Source: Mangrovicoccus sp049603835
Lineage (GTDB): Bacteria; Pseudomonadota; Alphaproteobacteria; Rhodobacterales; Rhodobacteraceae
Assembly: GCA_049603835.1 (NCBI GenBank)
Contig: JBMYSZ010000020.1
Location: forward strand, 3,165 to 67,164
Direction of reading: 5' to 3'
DNA length: 64,000 nt
Shown here: positions 34,712 to 42,445 of the stretch, in pieces
How the letters are laid out: the number at the start of each line of letters is the position of its first letter
Numbering within the stretch: the first letter of the stretch is position 1
The notes under the pieces: model-generated
The model's input: the letters and a program-made list of their open reading frames with translations, nothing else
Told to the model about the DNA's origin: nothing
Database searches by the model: none
Made by a program: the position numbers and the translations under genes

Positions 34712-35128
34712 TTAGTCGCAATCCTCATGGGCGTGAGGGTTTTCCAATTCCTCGAATTGCTTGGACAACCAAAAGCTATAGCTGACCGCCATATTTTCCG
34801 ACAATTCGGTCATGTCAGTGACCTGGGCGGCCATTTGGGCCTGAGCTTGCAGGAAGATGTTATTGCTACGGTCAACGAATTTCGGGATCGTGTTCACCTC
34901 GGGCAGAGCGGCGGCGTAATTCAGCCAATTGCCCCATTGTTCCGCCCAGTTCTGCTGCATGGCGCCGATCCGTTCCATCGCGGCGGTGTTTAGGGCCATG
35001 GCTTCTTGCATCATTTCACCCGCATGGGCGCTGCAGGCCAGACGCGAGCTTTGCGTCATCATTTTCACCGAGCGATTAACGGCATTCATTTGCAAATGTG
35101 TAAGATTCTGCTGTGGGGCTTTCGACAT
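34712..35128 (-). CDS. Phasin-like protein
   Basis: A 138-residue, mostly helical protein with no cysteine-rich or membrane segments. Its N-terminus is Gln/Asn-rich and the middle (about 40-110) is amphipathic, with MTELSENMAVSYSFWLSKQFEEL near the end. This fits phasins, which coat polyhydroxyalkanoate granules, but no single motif proves it. It follows the PHB-depolymerase-like gene by 12 bp, which supports the assignment. It sits inside the hydrogenase cluster between hupC and hupD. Confidence 0.6.
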   Translation of the reverse strand: MSKAPQQNLTHLQMNAVNRSVKMMTQSSRLACSAHAGEMMQEAMALNTAAMERIGAMQQNWAEQWGNWLNYAAALPEVNTIPKFVDRSNNIFLQAQAQMAAQVTDMTELSENMAVSYSFWLSKQFEELENPHAHEDCD

Positions 35129-35140
35129 TTCTGAGGCCTC

Positions 35141-36252
35141 CTAGGCGTCGCTGGCGGTGAGTGCCGCAAACATATTATATATGGTTTTTATCTGAACTGC
35201 ATCACGGGAATAATAGTCGGGATTTGCAGTATCTTCGGCCGCATAGCCCCACCAGTCCCAGCACCCATCCGGATTCTGCAGCGCAGCGCTATCGCTGCCC
35301 GCCACCTGCGGGAAGAGGATAATCACATTATTCGCCTCGGCCCATTCCATATAACCGGTGCTGGTAATATAGCGCGACCCATATGGCGGCTGGTTTTGAA
35401 TGTCTTGCAAGCCATTGACATAGTTGATGAAATCATAGCCCTGCTTGCAGCCATGAATGGCGATATGAACGCCAAGCGCCTCGGCTTCTTTCGCATGCAC
35501 TTTAGAGGGAATATAGGCATAGGCAAAACGGGCGAGCGAGGCTTTGCCGGTTTCGGTTTCCGCATATTGGCGCTGCTCGACACATAGCAATTTGCCCGCC
35601 GGAGAGGTCGCCGCCGGCACGGGTTTTTCCGCCTGATAGATAAAATCTAAAATATCATGGCTTTGGGTGAAGGCCGGCACATCATCATAAATCGGCACAT
35701 TTTCCCCATCAGGCCCGATCTTTGTGGAGCGGTTGATATAGGGCGGTTTATTCGTGTCGAGCGGCGAGTCTTCGGGATTCTGGGTGATGATCGAATGGCC
35801 TGCCGGGATATTATCCACAAACAACATATTGCTCTGCTTTACGCCTAGCCCGCGATAGAAGGCTTCGGCGGTGCGGCCCACATGTTGGTTGACCTTCGTG
35901 TCTTTGGTGCCGGTGAAAATATACATGCGCTGCTTGGCGATATTGGATAAATCGTCAATATTTTCAGTGGTTTTGGCGAGGCCCAGCAGTTTGTCCACAT
36001 CCGGCGCAGAGGCGGCGGTTAGCGGTGTCATTGCCACATAAAGCGCATTGAGCATGTTTGAGATCGGCACAGTCGCCCCGGCCTCGTTGCAGGACTCAAC
36101 CGCGCGATAAGGCCCGCCCGCAATCACGCCTGCGCCGATGAAATGCGAGGAATAGGCGATATGCAGCTGCACCGTCGCATAGGCGCCGGAGGAAAGACCA
36201 GAGATCGAGTGGAGCTTTTTTGTGGGAAATGGGGAACCTTGATATCAATCAT
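35141..36252 (-). pseudogene. PHB-depolymerase-like esterase with N-terminal frameshift at an A6 run
   Basis: Downstream of the shift the frame gives ISGLSSGAYATVQLHIAYSS, the nucleophile-Ser region of poly(3-hydroxybutyrate) depolymerases, then HIAIHGCKQGYDFIN and NPDGCWDWWGY. The only good start is the ATG at 36252 with AGAGGA upstream (MIDIKVPHFPQK), which is in another frame and stops after 42 codons. One extra A in the run at about 36217-36222, or a -1 slip there, restores a continuous protein of about 370 residues. The open frame from 36172 lacks the catalytic Ser region. No signal peptide is seen, so an intracellular role would be expected. Sequencing error, pseudogene and slippage all remain possible. 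Confidence 0.75.
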
Positions 36253-36284
36253 GGCGGTCCTCTTAAATCAGAGCAAGAACAGGT

Positions 36285-36290
36285 ATTATA
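36285..36290 (-). promoter_or_regulatory. TATAAT -10 upstream of the PHB-depolymerase-like gene
   Basis: A perfect TATAAT on the minus strand lies 32 bp before the ATG at 36252. The -35 at 17 bp (TCGGTG) is weak. It suggests the depolymerase and phasin-like genes have their own promoter. Confidence 0.4.
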
Positions 36291-36366
36291 CGCGAAGTGG
36301 ATACAATCACCGAAGCCCGCGCGAAAATTATATCAATACTGAATTTGAGCATGCGCAGCATTGCAA

Positions 36367-36386
36367 CTGCGGCGGAAACGCCGCAG
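36367..36386 (-). terminator. Hairpin after the QOR2-like gene
   Basis: CTGCGGCG and CGCCGCAG form a perfect 8-bp stem with a 4-base loop, 35 bp after the qor-like stop. No U-tract follows, so termination is uncertain. Confidence 0.4.
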
Positions 36387-36421
36387 AGCAGAAAGGTCTT
36401 GTTTTTGGGGGCAGTCCAGCC

Positions 36422-37282
36422 TTAGGCGGCCTCGGTCAGCGGCCCAGAAAGCACCTCGGCGATGGGGGTAGTGGGCTGGCCGATCAAGTCAGACAGGATT
36501 TGCCCCTCATCATAAAGTGCGCCTTCGGAAATTTGCGCATCCATCTGGGCCAAGAATTCAGGCCAGGGGCTGGGCAAGCCGGAATTGGCCAGCGCGGCGG
36601 CATAATCGGCTTCGGCCATATTCTGATAGGGGATGTCCTGGCCGCTGATCTGTGAAATCTGCGCCGCTAAATCACTGAGCGAAAAGGCCTTATCGCCGGA
36701 TAATTCATAGGTCTTCCCTTCATGCCCATCGCTGGTCAGAACCTCGACCGCGGCTTTGGCGTAATCGGCGCGGCTGGCGGCAGAGATTTGGCCTTCGCCC
36801 GCGGCTCCATAAAGCGCCCCGGCAGCCAAAGCAGATTTCGCCGTGTCGATATAGTTTTCCGCATACCAGCCATTGCGCAGAATTGTGAAAGGCAGCTGCA
36901 CTTCGGTCAGCATCATTTCGGTCGCGATATGTTCTTGCGCCAGTTTCAGCGGCGAGCGATCCGCATGCAGCAGGCTGGTATAGACCAGATGGCTGACCCC
37001 AGCCTTTTCCGCGGCCAAAAGCACATTCCGATGCTGCAATTCCCGGCGGCCGATTTCACTGCCGGAAATCATCAACAGCTTATCAATATCTTCGAGGATT
37101 TCGTGCAGCTCTTCTTCGGGGGCGTCATAATCGAAGGGCCGCACTTCGACGCCCAAACCCAGCCCTTCGGCTTTGCTAGGATCGCGCATGAAAGCGACGA
37201 TTTCCTCGGCGGGAATTTTTTCCTTCAGCAGGCCGATAACGAGTTGGCCCAGCTGACCATTTGCACAAGTAATCCCGATCAT
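36422..37282 (-). CDS. QOR2/NmrA-like NAD(P)H:quinone oxidoreductase
   Basis: A 286-residue atypical SDR. The ATG at 37282 (MIGITCANGQLGQLVIGLL) is preceded by GTGAGG; a GTG 12 bp upstream is the alternative. The glycine motif is degenerate (TCANGQLG). VYTSLLHADRSPLKLAQEH and LPFTILRNGWYAENY match NAD(P)H:quinone oxidoreductase 2 (E. coli QorB/YtfG) and NmrA-like proteins. It may reduce quinones. It belongs to the block inserted between hupC and hupD. Confidence 0.82.
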   Translation of the reverse strand: MIGITCANGQLGQLVIGLLKEKIPAEEIVAFMRDPSKAEGLGLGVEVRPFDYDAPEEELHEILEDIDKLLMISGSEIGRRELQHRNVLLAAEKAGVSHLVYTSLLHADRSPLKLAQEHIATEMMLTEVQLPFTILRNGWYAENYIDTAKSALAAGALYGAAGEGQISAASRADYAKAAVEVLTSDGHEGKTYELSGDKAFSLSDLAAQISQISGQDIPYQNMAEADYAAALANSGLPSPWPEFLAQMDAQISEGALYDEGQILSDLIGQPTTPIAEVLSGPLTEAA

Positions 37283-37487
37283 GACGCGCCTCACTTTTGT
37301 AACAGCTCTAAAAAGCTAGCGCGGGGCGGCGTAATCCCGGATGATTTCCTGCTTGGCATGAATTTTGGGCGCAGTCCCTGGCGTATTTCTGCCGCCTTTG
37401 GCAGCGCAGCGCCTAGAGTTGCGGCAGAATTGGGATCTAAACCCTGCCGCATTTGGGCGGTTGATGGGATTGGGGCAGGTCAGATCA

Positions 37488-38243
37488 CTAGCATTTTTCC
37501 AAATACCCATTCGGGTTGAAGGACACATTCCGGCCAAAGAAGTCGTTATAATGTTCCAATAATTTGAAAGCATCGGGTTTAGCGGTAAAAAACTCGGCCA
37601 CTGCGCGGTTCGGCCCACCATCATAGCGCCAATTCCCACCCTGGTCTTCGATCACCCCATCTTCGATGATCAGCATTTCGCCCGGTTCCATCCGTTCGTC
37701 GAAATATTCCATCACCGCATGGGTGACTTCGAATGTATGAGCACTGTCTTCTATCACCAGCCAAGGACGCGGCGCCGTTGCCAGGCGGTCATGCAGGTCG
37801 CTATTGGCCAGGTCTTTGGCGTCGGCGCAGATAAATTCCACCGGGTTATTACTGTCGCGCTCATCCTGGATTTCTCGGAAATCCACGGTGATTATATCAG
37901 TTTCCAGCCCATAATTGCGGGTCAGATCATAATAGAATTGCGCGGCGCCCCCCTGGAAAGAGCCAATTTCGATGATTGTGCCGGGCTTTTTATCCCAGAT
38001 CACCATCATATAAATCGCCAGATCAATCGGGCTTTTGAGGCAAGTTATGCCCTTATAGGTATAGCCCATCACCCCTTTGTGGTAATCTTTCAAAAAGGCC
38101 TGACCAAAGCCGGTTTTAAAGGATCTTGGGACAGGCGGGGTTGTGGAAAATTCATCCTGTTTGCGTTTGATATTTTGCTCTTTGGGGCGCACATCCGGGT
38201 TATCCCGGTGAACTTCACCTTTGATCAGATCGTCGGATGCCAT
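37488..38243 (-). CDS. CmcI-like methyltransferase (cephalosporin hydroxylase/rhamnosyl O-methyltransferase family)
   Basis: A 251-residue CmcI-family protein. TIIEIGSFQGGAAQFYYDL at about 87-105 is the SAM-binding motif, ITVDFREIQDERD follows, and APRPWLVIEDSAHTFEVTHAVM and MLIIEDGVIEDQ carry the metal/active-site acids. The family includes sugar O-methyltransferases and CmcI of cephamycin synthesis. GGAGAG precedes the ATG. It is the first gene of the block between hupC and hupD, 135 bp after hupC, and follows a strong terminator, so it probably has its own promoter. Substrate unknown. Confidence 0.85.
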   Translation of the reverse strand: MASDDLIKGEVHRDNPDVRPKEQNIKRKQDEFSTTPPVPRSFKTGFGQAFLKDYHKGVMGYTYKGITCLKSPIDLAIYMMVIWDKKPGTIIEIGSFQGGAAQFYYDLTRNYGLETDIITVDFREIQDERDSNNPVEFICADAKDLANSDLHDRLATAPRPWLVIEDSAHTFEVTHAVMEYFDERMEPGEMLIIEDGVIEDQGGNWRYDGGPNRAVAEFFTAKPDAFKLLEHYNDFFGRNVSFNPNGYLEKC

Positions 38244-38322
38244 TTATCTCTCCAAAACCGATTTGGTTAATGGGTAGCGGCTTTGATGGCGAGATGCATC
38301 ACTGAATTGCAATAAAATAATA

Positions 38323-38346
38323 AGGGCGGACCCGAAGACCCGCCCT
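38323..38346 (-). terminator. Terminator after hupC
   Basis: AGGGCGG and CCGCCCT pair around a 10-base loop. In the minus-strand transcript the stem is followed by the T-rich tract TATTATTTTATT. It should end hupSLC transcription before the inserted block. Confidence 0.75.
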
Positions 38347-38378
38347 AATCTGCTCGATTTACCAAGGCGCTTTGGCGC

Positions 38379-39155
38379 TTAGTCGACCCGGTCGTCTTTG
38401 AAGGTCCGGTGACCGGAAATCATCGTCGAGACCATGGATTGACGCGACAGGATATCTTCACGGATCGCCGCATAGATATGGATGATCATAAAGATCACGA
38501 TGGCCCACATGCCCAAATGATGCACCGAATGGATGATCTGGCTATTGCCGCCCAGGGTCAGAACCCAGCCAAACATGCCATGTAGCAAGCTATCTTGGCC
38601 CAGCCCTTCGCTATAAAGCGCCAGCCCCGTGATGATCATAAAGGTGATCCCTAGCGTCATGAAAAAGAACATCGCCGTTTGTGCGAGCGGGTTATGGCCC
38701 ACATATTTTTTCGGTTCTTTTTCAAGGAATAGATACCAGCGGAATTCGAAAAAGATCTCTTTCCACCAATGCATATTCCAGACCGGCAGGATGAAGAGCT
38801 GGCGGGCATGGTGATTGCCGACAATCGCCCAATAGATCCGGCCAGCAAAGCCCACGGTCAAAATCCAGCCTGCCGCAAAATGGGCGAAACGGATATAGCC
38901 AAAGACGAATTGATGCGTCGCCTCATCGATTTGCATCGATGGAAGCGGCGCGCCGATGAAATAGCCGGTGACGATCAGCACAGTGATGGCCAAAGCATTG
39001 ATCCAATGCCAAAGCCGCACCGGCGCCTCATAGACATAGACCGAAGTCCGTTTGCGGATACTGTCTAGATCCGCCGCTGTAGCATCGCCGGTAAGGCGCG
39101 CGCTTGGCAGCGGATCCACCCCCGGATTGGGGGAGTGGATATTTTGATCAGACAT
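38379..39155 (-). CDS. hupC: Ni/Fe-hydrogenase b-type cytochrome subunit HupC
   Basis: A 258-residue integral membrane protein with four hydrophobic segments. RLWHWINALAITVLIVTGYFIG at about 48-69, the central RFAHFAAGWIL and the late SVHHLGMWAIVIFMIIHIYAA contain the haem-ligand histidines. HupC anchors HupSL and passes electrons from H2 to the quinone pool. Its ATG overlaps the 61-residue peptide gene by 8 bp, and AAAGGGGAAA gives the ribosome site. A terminator follows at 38323. Confidence 0.95.
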   Translation of the reverse strand: MSDQNIHSPNPGVDPLPSARLTGDATAADLDSIRKRTSVYVYEAPVRLWHWINALAITVLIVTGYFIGAPLPSMQIDEATHQFVFGYIRFAHFAAGWILTVGFAGRIYWAIVGNHHARQLFILPVWNMHWWKEIFFEFRWYLFLEKEPKKYVGHNPLAQTAMFFFMTLGITFMIITGLALYSEGLGQDSLLHGMFGWVLTLGGNSQIIHSVHHLGMWAIVIFMIIHIYAAIREDILSRQSMVSTMISGHRTFKDDRVD

Positions 39156-39333
39156 TGGCTTTCCCCTTTATCCGGCGCCATACCGGACGCACCAAAAGGG
39201 CAGCCACAGCCAGGCCCAGCACGATCAGATGATCCGGCGCGGTGAGCCAATGGGTGGTTGGCTCTGCGCCATGGCCCGGATGGGCCAGAGCGAGCGTCGG
39301 CAGAGAGGCGATGAGAAGAGCGAGCTTTTTCAT
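39148..39333 (-). CDS. Small HupE/UreJ-like membrane peptide between hupL and hupC
   Basis: A 61-residue product with a cleavable-type N-terminus (MKKLALLIASLPTLALA) followed by HPGHG and, after about 15 residues, DHLIVLGLAVAALLVRPVW, ending KGKANV. The HPGHG after the signal and the later DHL resemble the first part of HupE/UreJ nickel permeases, but a full HupE has about six TM segments and this has one. AGGGAGG precedes the ATG. It is 12 bp after hupL and overlaps hupC, so it is translated as part of hupSLC. Function unknown; a metal-binding or assembly peptide is a guess. Confidence 0.72.
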   Translation of the reverse strand: MKKLALLIASLPTLALAHPGHGAEPTTHWLTAPDHLIVLGLAVAALLVRPVWRRIKGKANV

Positions 39334-39345
39334 GGGGTTCCTCCC

Positions 39346-41139
39346 TTAGCGGACTTTAACTTCGGTCAATTCATCGCCATCGGGCGACATCACATGGGTC
39401 GAACAAGCCAAGCAGGGATCAAAGCTGTGCAATGTGCGCAGGATTTCCACCGGCTCTTCGGGGCGCTCCATCGGGGTATTCATCAGGCTGGCTTCAAATG
39501 CCCCGATATTGCCTTTGGTATCGCGTGGCGAACCATTCCAAGTGGTGGGAACCACACATTGGTAATTCTCGATCCGGCCATCTTTGATCTTGATCCAATG
39601 GCCCAAAGCACCGCGCGGCGCCTCGGTCATGCCGACACCTTTGGCTTCTTTCGGCCAGGTTTTCGGATCCCATTTATCAATATTGGCGGTGTTCTCATCG
39701 CCGTTTTTGATATTGGTGACCATCTTATCAAAGAAATGACGGGTCAAGCGGCAGCAATATTCAGATTCTAGCGCCCGTGCTGCAGTGCGGCCCAGGGTAG
39801 AGAACAACGCATCAAACGGTAGATCCATGGTGCGCAAAAGCCCATCAACCTGGTTTTTGATGTCTTCATGCCCCTTGGCATAGCCAACCACATAGCGGGC
39901 CAGCGGACCCACTTCCATGGGATGGCCTTTCCAGCGCGGCGCCTTGATCCAGCTATATTTTGCGGCTTCATCGAGCTGTTTGATATTGGTCCGGGTGCCT
40001 TTTGCATTCGGGCCCAGCTCATATTTCGGCTCGGTGGTGCCATCCCAGGGATGCAGGCCCTTGCCCGGCTCGCCATAGTCATACCAGGAATGGTCAACGA
40101 ATTCCTGTACTTCCTCTGGGTTGCGCACGTCAACATCATGCACTTCGTTGAGATTGCCATTGATGATCGCGCCGCGCGGCATATGCAGCTGCTCGGGGGA
40201 GAAATCATTGGGGTGCTCAGGAATATCGCCATAAGCGAGGCAAGCTTGAGAGCTGAGGCCGCCGCCATAGAGCCAATTCTTATAGAAGCCACCAATCGCA
40301 ATCACATCAGGGATGTAAACATTGCGGTTGAACTCAAGCGTTTGATCAATGATCGAGCTGACGAGGTTAAGCCGCTCCATATTGATCGCGCCAACCGCGC
40401 CGGTGGAGTGCATATTGATCGGGCAAGGCACGCCCCCCACCAACCAGTTTGGATGCGGGTTTTTCCCACCGAAGATGGTGTGGATCTTCACGATCTCTTT
40501 CTGAAGGTCCAGCGCCTCCAGATAATGGGTGGTCGCCATCAAATCCGCTTCGGGCGGCAGTTTATAGGCCGGGTTATCCCAATAGCCATTCTTGAACAGA
40601 CCCAGCTGGCCGGATTCCACGAATTTTTTCAGGCGGTTTTGCACATCGCGGAAATAGCCGGGGCTCGACATGGGATGCGAGGGGCTCACCATCTGCTGCA
40701 GCTCGGAGGTCGCTTTTGGATCAGCCTTTAGCGCATTGATCGGGTTCACCCAATCGAGCGCATGCAGGTGATAGAAATGCACCACATGGTCATGAATTTG
40801 CAGGGCGAGCTGCATCATATTGCGGATCGAGTTTGCGTTATCCGGGATCGTCACGCCAAGCGCGTCTTCCACTGCACGTACCGAGGTCAGCGCATGGGTG
40901 CCGGTGCAAACGCCGCAGATGCGTTCAGTAAAGGCCCAAGCATCGCGCGGGTCGCGGCCCTTCAAGATCACCTCAAGCCCGCGCCACATGGTCCCGGTCG
41001 AGACAGCGTTGCGGATCACCCCTTCGTCATCCACATTCACTTCGCAGCGCATATGGCCTTCGATCCGAGTGACCGGGTCAACAACGATACGTTTGCCCGA
41101 ATTATCAAGCTCATAGCCGTTTGGCGTTTGAATAACCAT
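39346..41139 (-). CDS. hupL: Uptake [NiFe]-hydrogenase large subunit HupL
   Basis: A 597-residue large subunit of group 1 membrane-bound hydrogenases. RICGVCTGTHALTS at about 74-87 and the C-terminal DPCLACSTH provide the four NiFe cysteine ligands. A 15-residue tail (VMSPDGDELTEVKVR) follows the His and is the substrate of protease HupD. Lacking its own signal, it is exported with HupS through Tat. It starts 3 bp after hupS. Confidence 0.98.
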   Translation of the reverse strand: MVIQTPNGYELDNSGKRIVVDPVTRIEGHMRCEVNVDDEGVIRNAVSTGTMWRGLEVILKGRDPRDAWAFTERICGVCTGTHALTSVRAVEDALGVTIPDNANSIRNMMQLALQIHDHVVHFYHLHALDWVNPINALKADPKATSELQQMVSPSHPMSSPGYFRDVQNRLKKFVESGQLGLFKNGYWDNPAYKLPPEADLMATTHYLEALDLQKEIVKIHTIFGGKNPHPNWLVGGVPCPINMHSTGAVGAINMERLNLVSSIIDQTLEFNRNVYIPDVIAIGGFYKNWLYGGGLSSQACLAYGDIPEHPNDFSPEQLHMPRGAIINGNLNEVHDVDVRNPEEVQEFVDHSWYDYGEPGKGLHPWDGTTEPKYELGPNAKGTRTNIKQLDEAAKYSWIKAPRWKGHPMEVGPLARYVVGYAKGHEDIKNQVDGLLRTMDLPFDALFSTLGRTAARALESEYCCRLTRHFFDKMVTNIKNGDENTANIDKWDPKTWPKEAKGVGMTEAPRGALGHWIKIKDGRIENYQCVVPTTWNGSPRDTKGNIGAFEASLMNTPMERPEEPVEILRTLHSFDPCLACSTHVMSPDGDELTEVKVR

Positions 41140-41142
41140 GGT

Positions 41143-42228
41143 TTACGCGTCCTCGCGATCTTGGGTTTTGCGCTGAGCGGCTTTAAGTGCAGAAACGGCG
41201 GCATGGGCGGCAACACCCGCGCCCACCACAGCGGCGGCGGTCCCGCCGACTTTGTCGGCATTGGCCTCGACGCCGAATTGGGTCAGATCGGTGACGCGAT
41301 CATAGAAGGTGCCCTGATCCCAGAACCCATCTTCGGAACAGCCGATACAGCCATGGCCCGATTGGATTGGGAAGCTGACGCCTTCGTTCCAGCGCACAGT
41401 CGAACATGCATTGTAAGTGGTCGGGCCTTTGCAGCCCATTTTGTAAAGGCAGTAGCCTTTGCGCGCGTTTTCATCATCCCAAGCTTCGACGAATTGGCCA
41501 GCATCGAAATGCGGCCGACGATAGCACTTGTCATGGATCCGCTGGGAATAAAACATCGCCGGCCGACCCTGGCGGTCCAACTCGGGAAGACGATCGAAGG
41601 TGAGCATATATGTGATCACACCGGTCATCACTTCGGCGATCGGCGGGCAGCCGGGCACTTTGATGATCGGTTTATCGGTGATGACCTTATGCACCGGGGT
41701 GGCCTGAGTCGGGTTCGGCTTGGCCGCCTGAACACAGCCATAAGAGGCACAAGCGCCCCAGGAAATGATCGCTTTCGCGTCTTTCGCGGCGTGGCGCAGT
41801 TTTTCCACAAAGGGTTTGCCGCCGGTGATGCAGAACATGCCATCTTCGTTCAAAGGCGGGTTGCCTTCGACGGCGAGGATGTAATTGCCTTTGTATTTCT
41901 CGATGGTTTCTTCAAGCGCGGCTTCGGCAGCGGTGCCGGCAGCGGCCATCAGAGTGTCATCATAATCCAGCGAGATCATGGACAGAACCACATCTTTGGC
42001 CAGCGGATGCGCCGAGCGGATGAAGCTCTCCGAGCAGCAGGTGCATTCCAGGCCATGAACCCAGATCACCGGGGTGCGCGGCTTGGTTTCCATCGCATGG
42101 GCGATTTTTGGCACAAATGAAGGGGAAAGCCCCAAAGCTGCCGCGGTGAGCGAGCAATATTTCATGAAGCTCCGGCGGGTGATCCCCTGCCGGCGCATCA
42201 CATCATAGAAGGTTTCTATCTGGCTCAA
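41143..42228 (-). CDS. hupS: Uptake [NiFe]-hydrogenase small subunit HupS
   Basis: A 361-residue small subunit when started at TTG 42228, giving (M)SQIETFYDVMRRQGITRRSFM. GGGAGGA lies 6 bp upstream of this TTG, and known HupS proteins begin MSxIETFYDVMRRQ; the ATG 15 bp further up sits on top of the ribosome site. A Tat signal RRSFMK, GLECTCCSES and later GHGCIGCSE and CRRPHFD-type cysteines for the Fe-S clusters are visible. The ECTCC pair, with two extra cysteine positions, is the mark of oxygen-tolerant enzymes only if the full six-Cys proximal set is present, here EC-TCC. A C-terminal hydrophobic helix anchors it to the membrane. Confidence 0.96.
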   Translation of the reverse strand: MSQIETFYDVMRRQGITRRSFMKYCSLTAAALGLSPSFVPKIAHAMETKPRTPVIWVHGLECTCCSESFIRSAHPLAKDVVLSMISLDYDDTLMAAAGTAAEAALEETIEKYKGNYILAVEGNPPLNEDGMFCITGGKPFVEKLRHAAKDAKAIISWGACASYGCVQAAKPNPTQATPVHKVITDKPIIKVPGCPPIAEVMTGVITYMLTFDRLPELDRQGRPAMFYSQRIHDKCYRRPHFDAGQFVEAWDDENARKGYCLYKMGCKGPTTYNACSTVRWNEGVSFPIQSGHGCIGCSEDGFWDQGTFYDRVTDLTQFGVEANADKVGGTAAAVVGAGVAAHAAVSALKAAQRKTQDREDA

Positions 42229-42445
42229 AGCTGGTCCTCCCATCGGGCCGAATCGTAAAAGTGGATGCAATGGCATACATCCCGTCAGACTGGAGAATGC
42301 TGGCCAGTGGCGGTGCGGCGCAAACATCCTGGCTAAAATGTGGCGCGGTGATTTTATTGTTTATAGGCAGATGCTTGCCCGAATAACGGCGCAGCATTTT
42401 AAAGCGGCAACCGGCTAGGTGGTAACCGAGTTTTGGGAAGGGTGG
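42229..42445 (-). promoter_or_regulatory. hupS upstream region, expected HupR-controlled promoter
   Basis: This 217-bp gap between hypF and hupS should hold the main hupSLC promoter. A TTGCGCCGCAC at 42313-42323 (minus) is one base off the HupR site TTG-N5-CAA reported for R. capsulatus. An AT-rich piece at about 42345-42368 could be an IHF site. No convincing -35/-10 pair is seen. Confidence 0.4.

Noticed and set aside
36172..36174. GTG at 36172 as the start of the PHB-depolymerase-like gene
   Set aside because: It would remove the nucleophile-Ser region that continues in frame upstream and has no ribosome site; the ATG at 36252 with a frameshift explains the sequence better.
40762..42120. 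A 452-codon plus-strand open frame opposite hupL and hupS
   Set aside because: It is antisense to two genes with unmistakable catalytic motifs, has no recognisable domain and arises from biased codon use on the coding strand.
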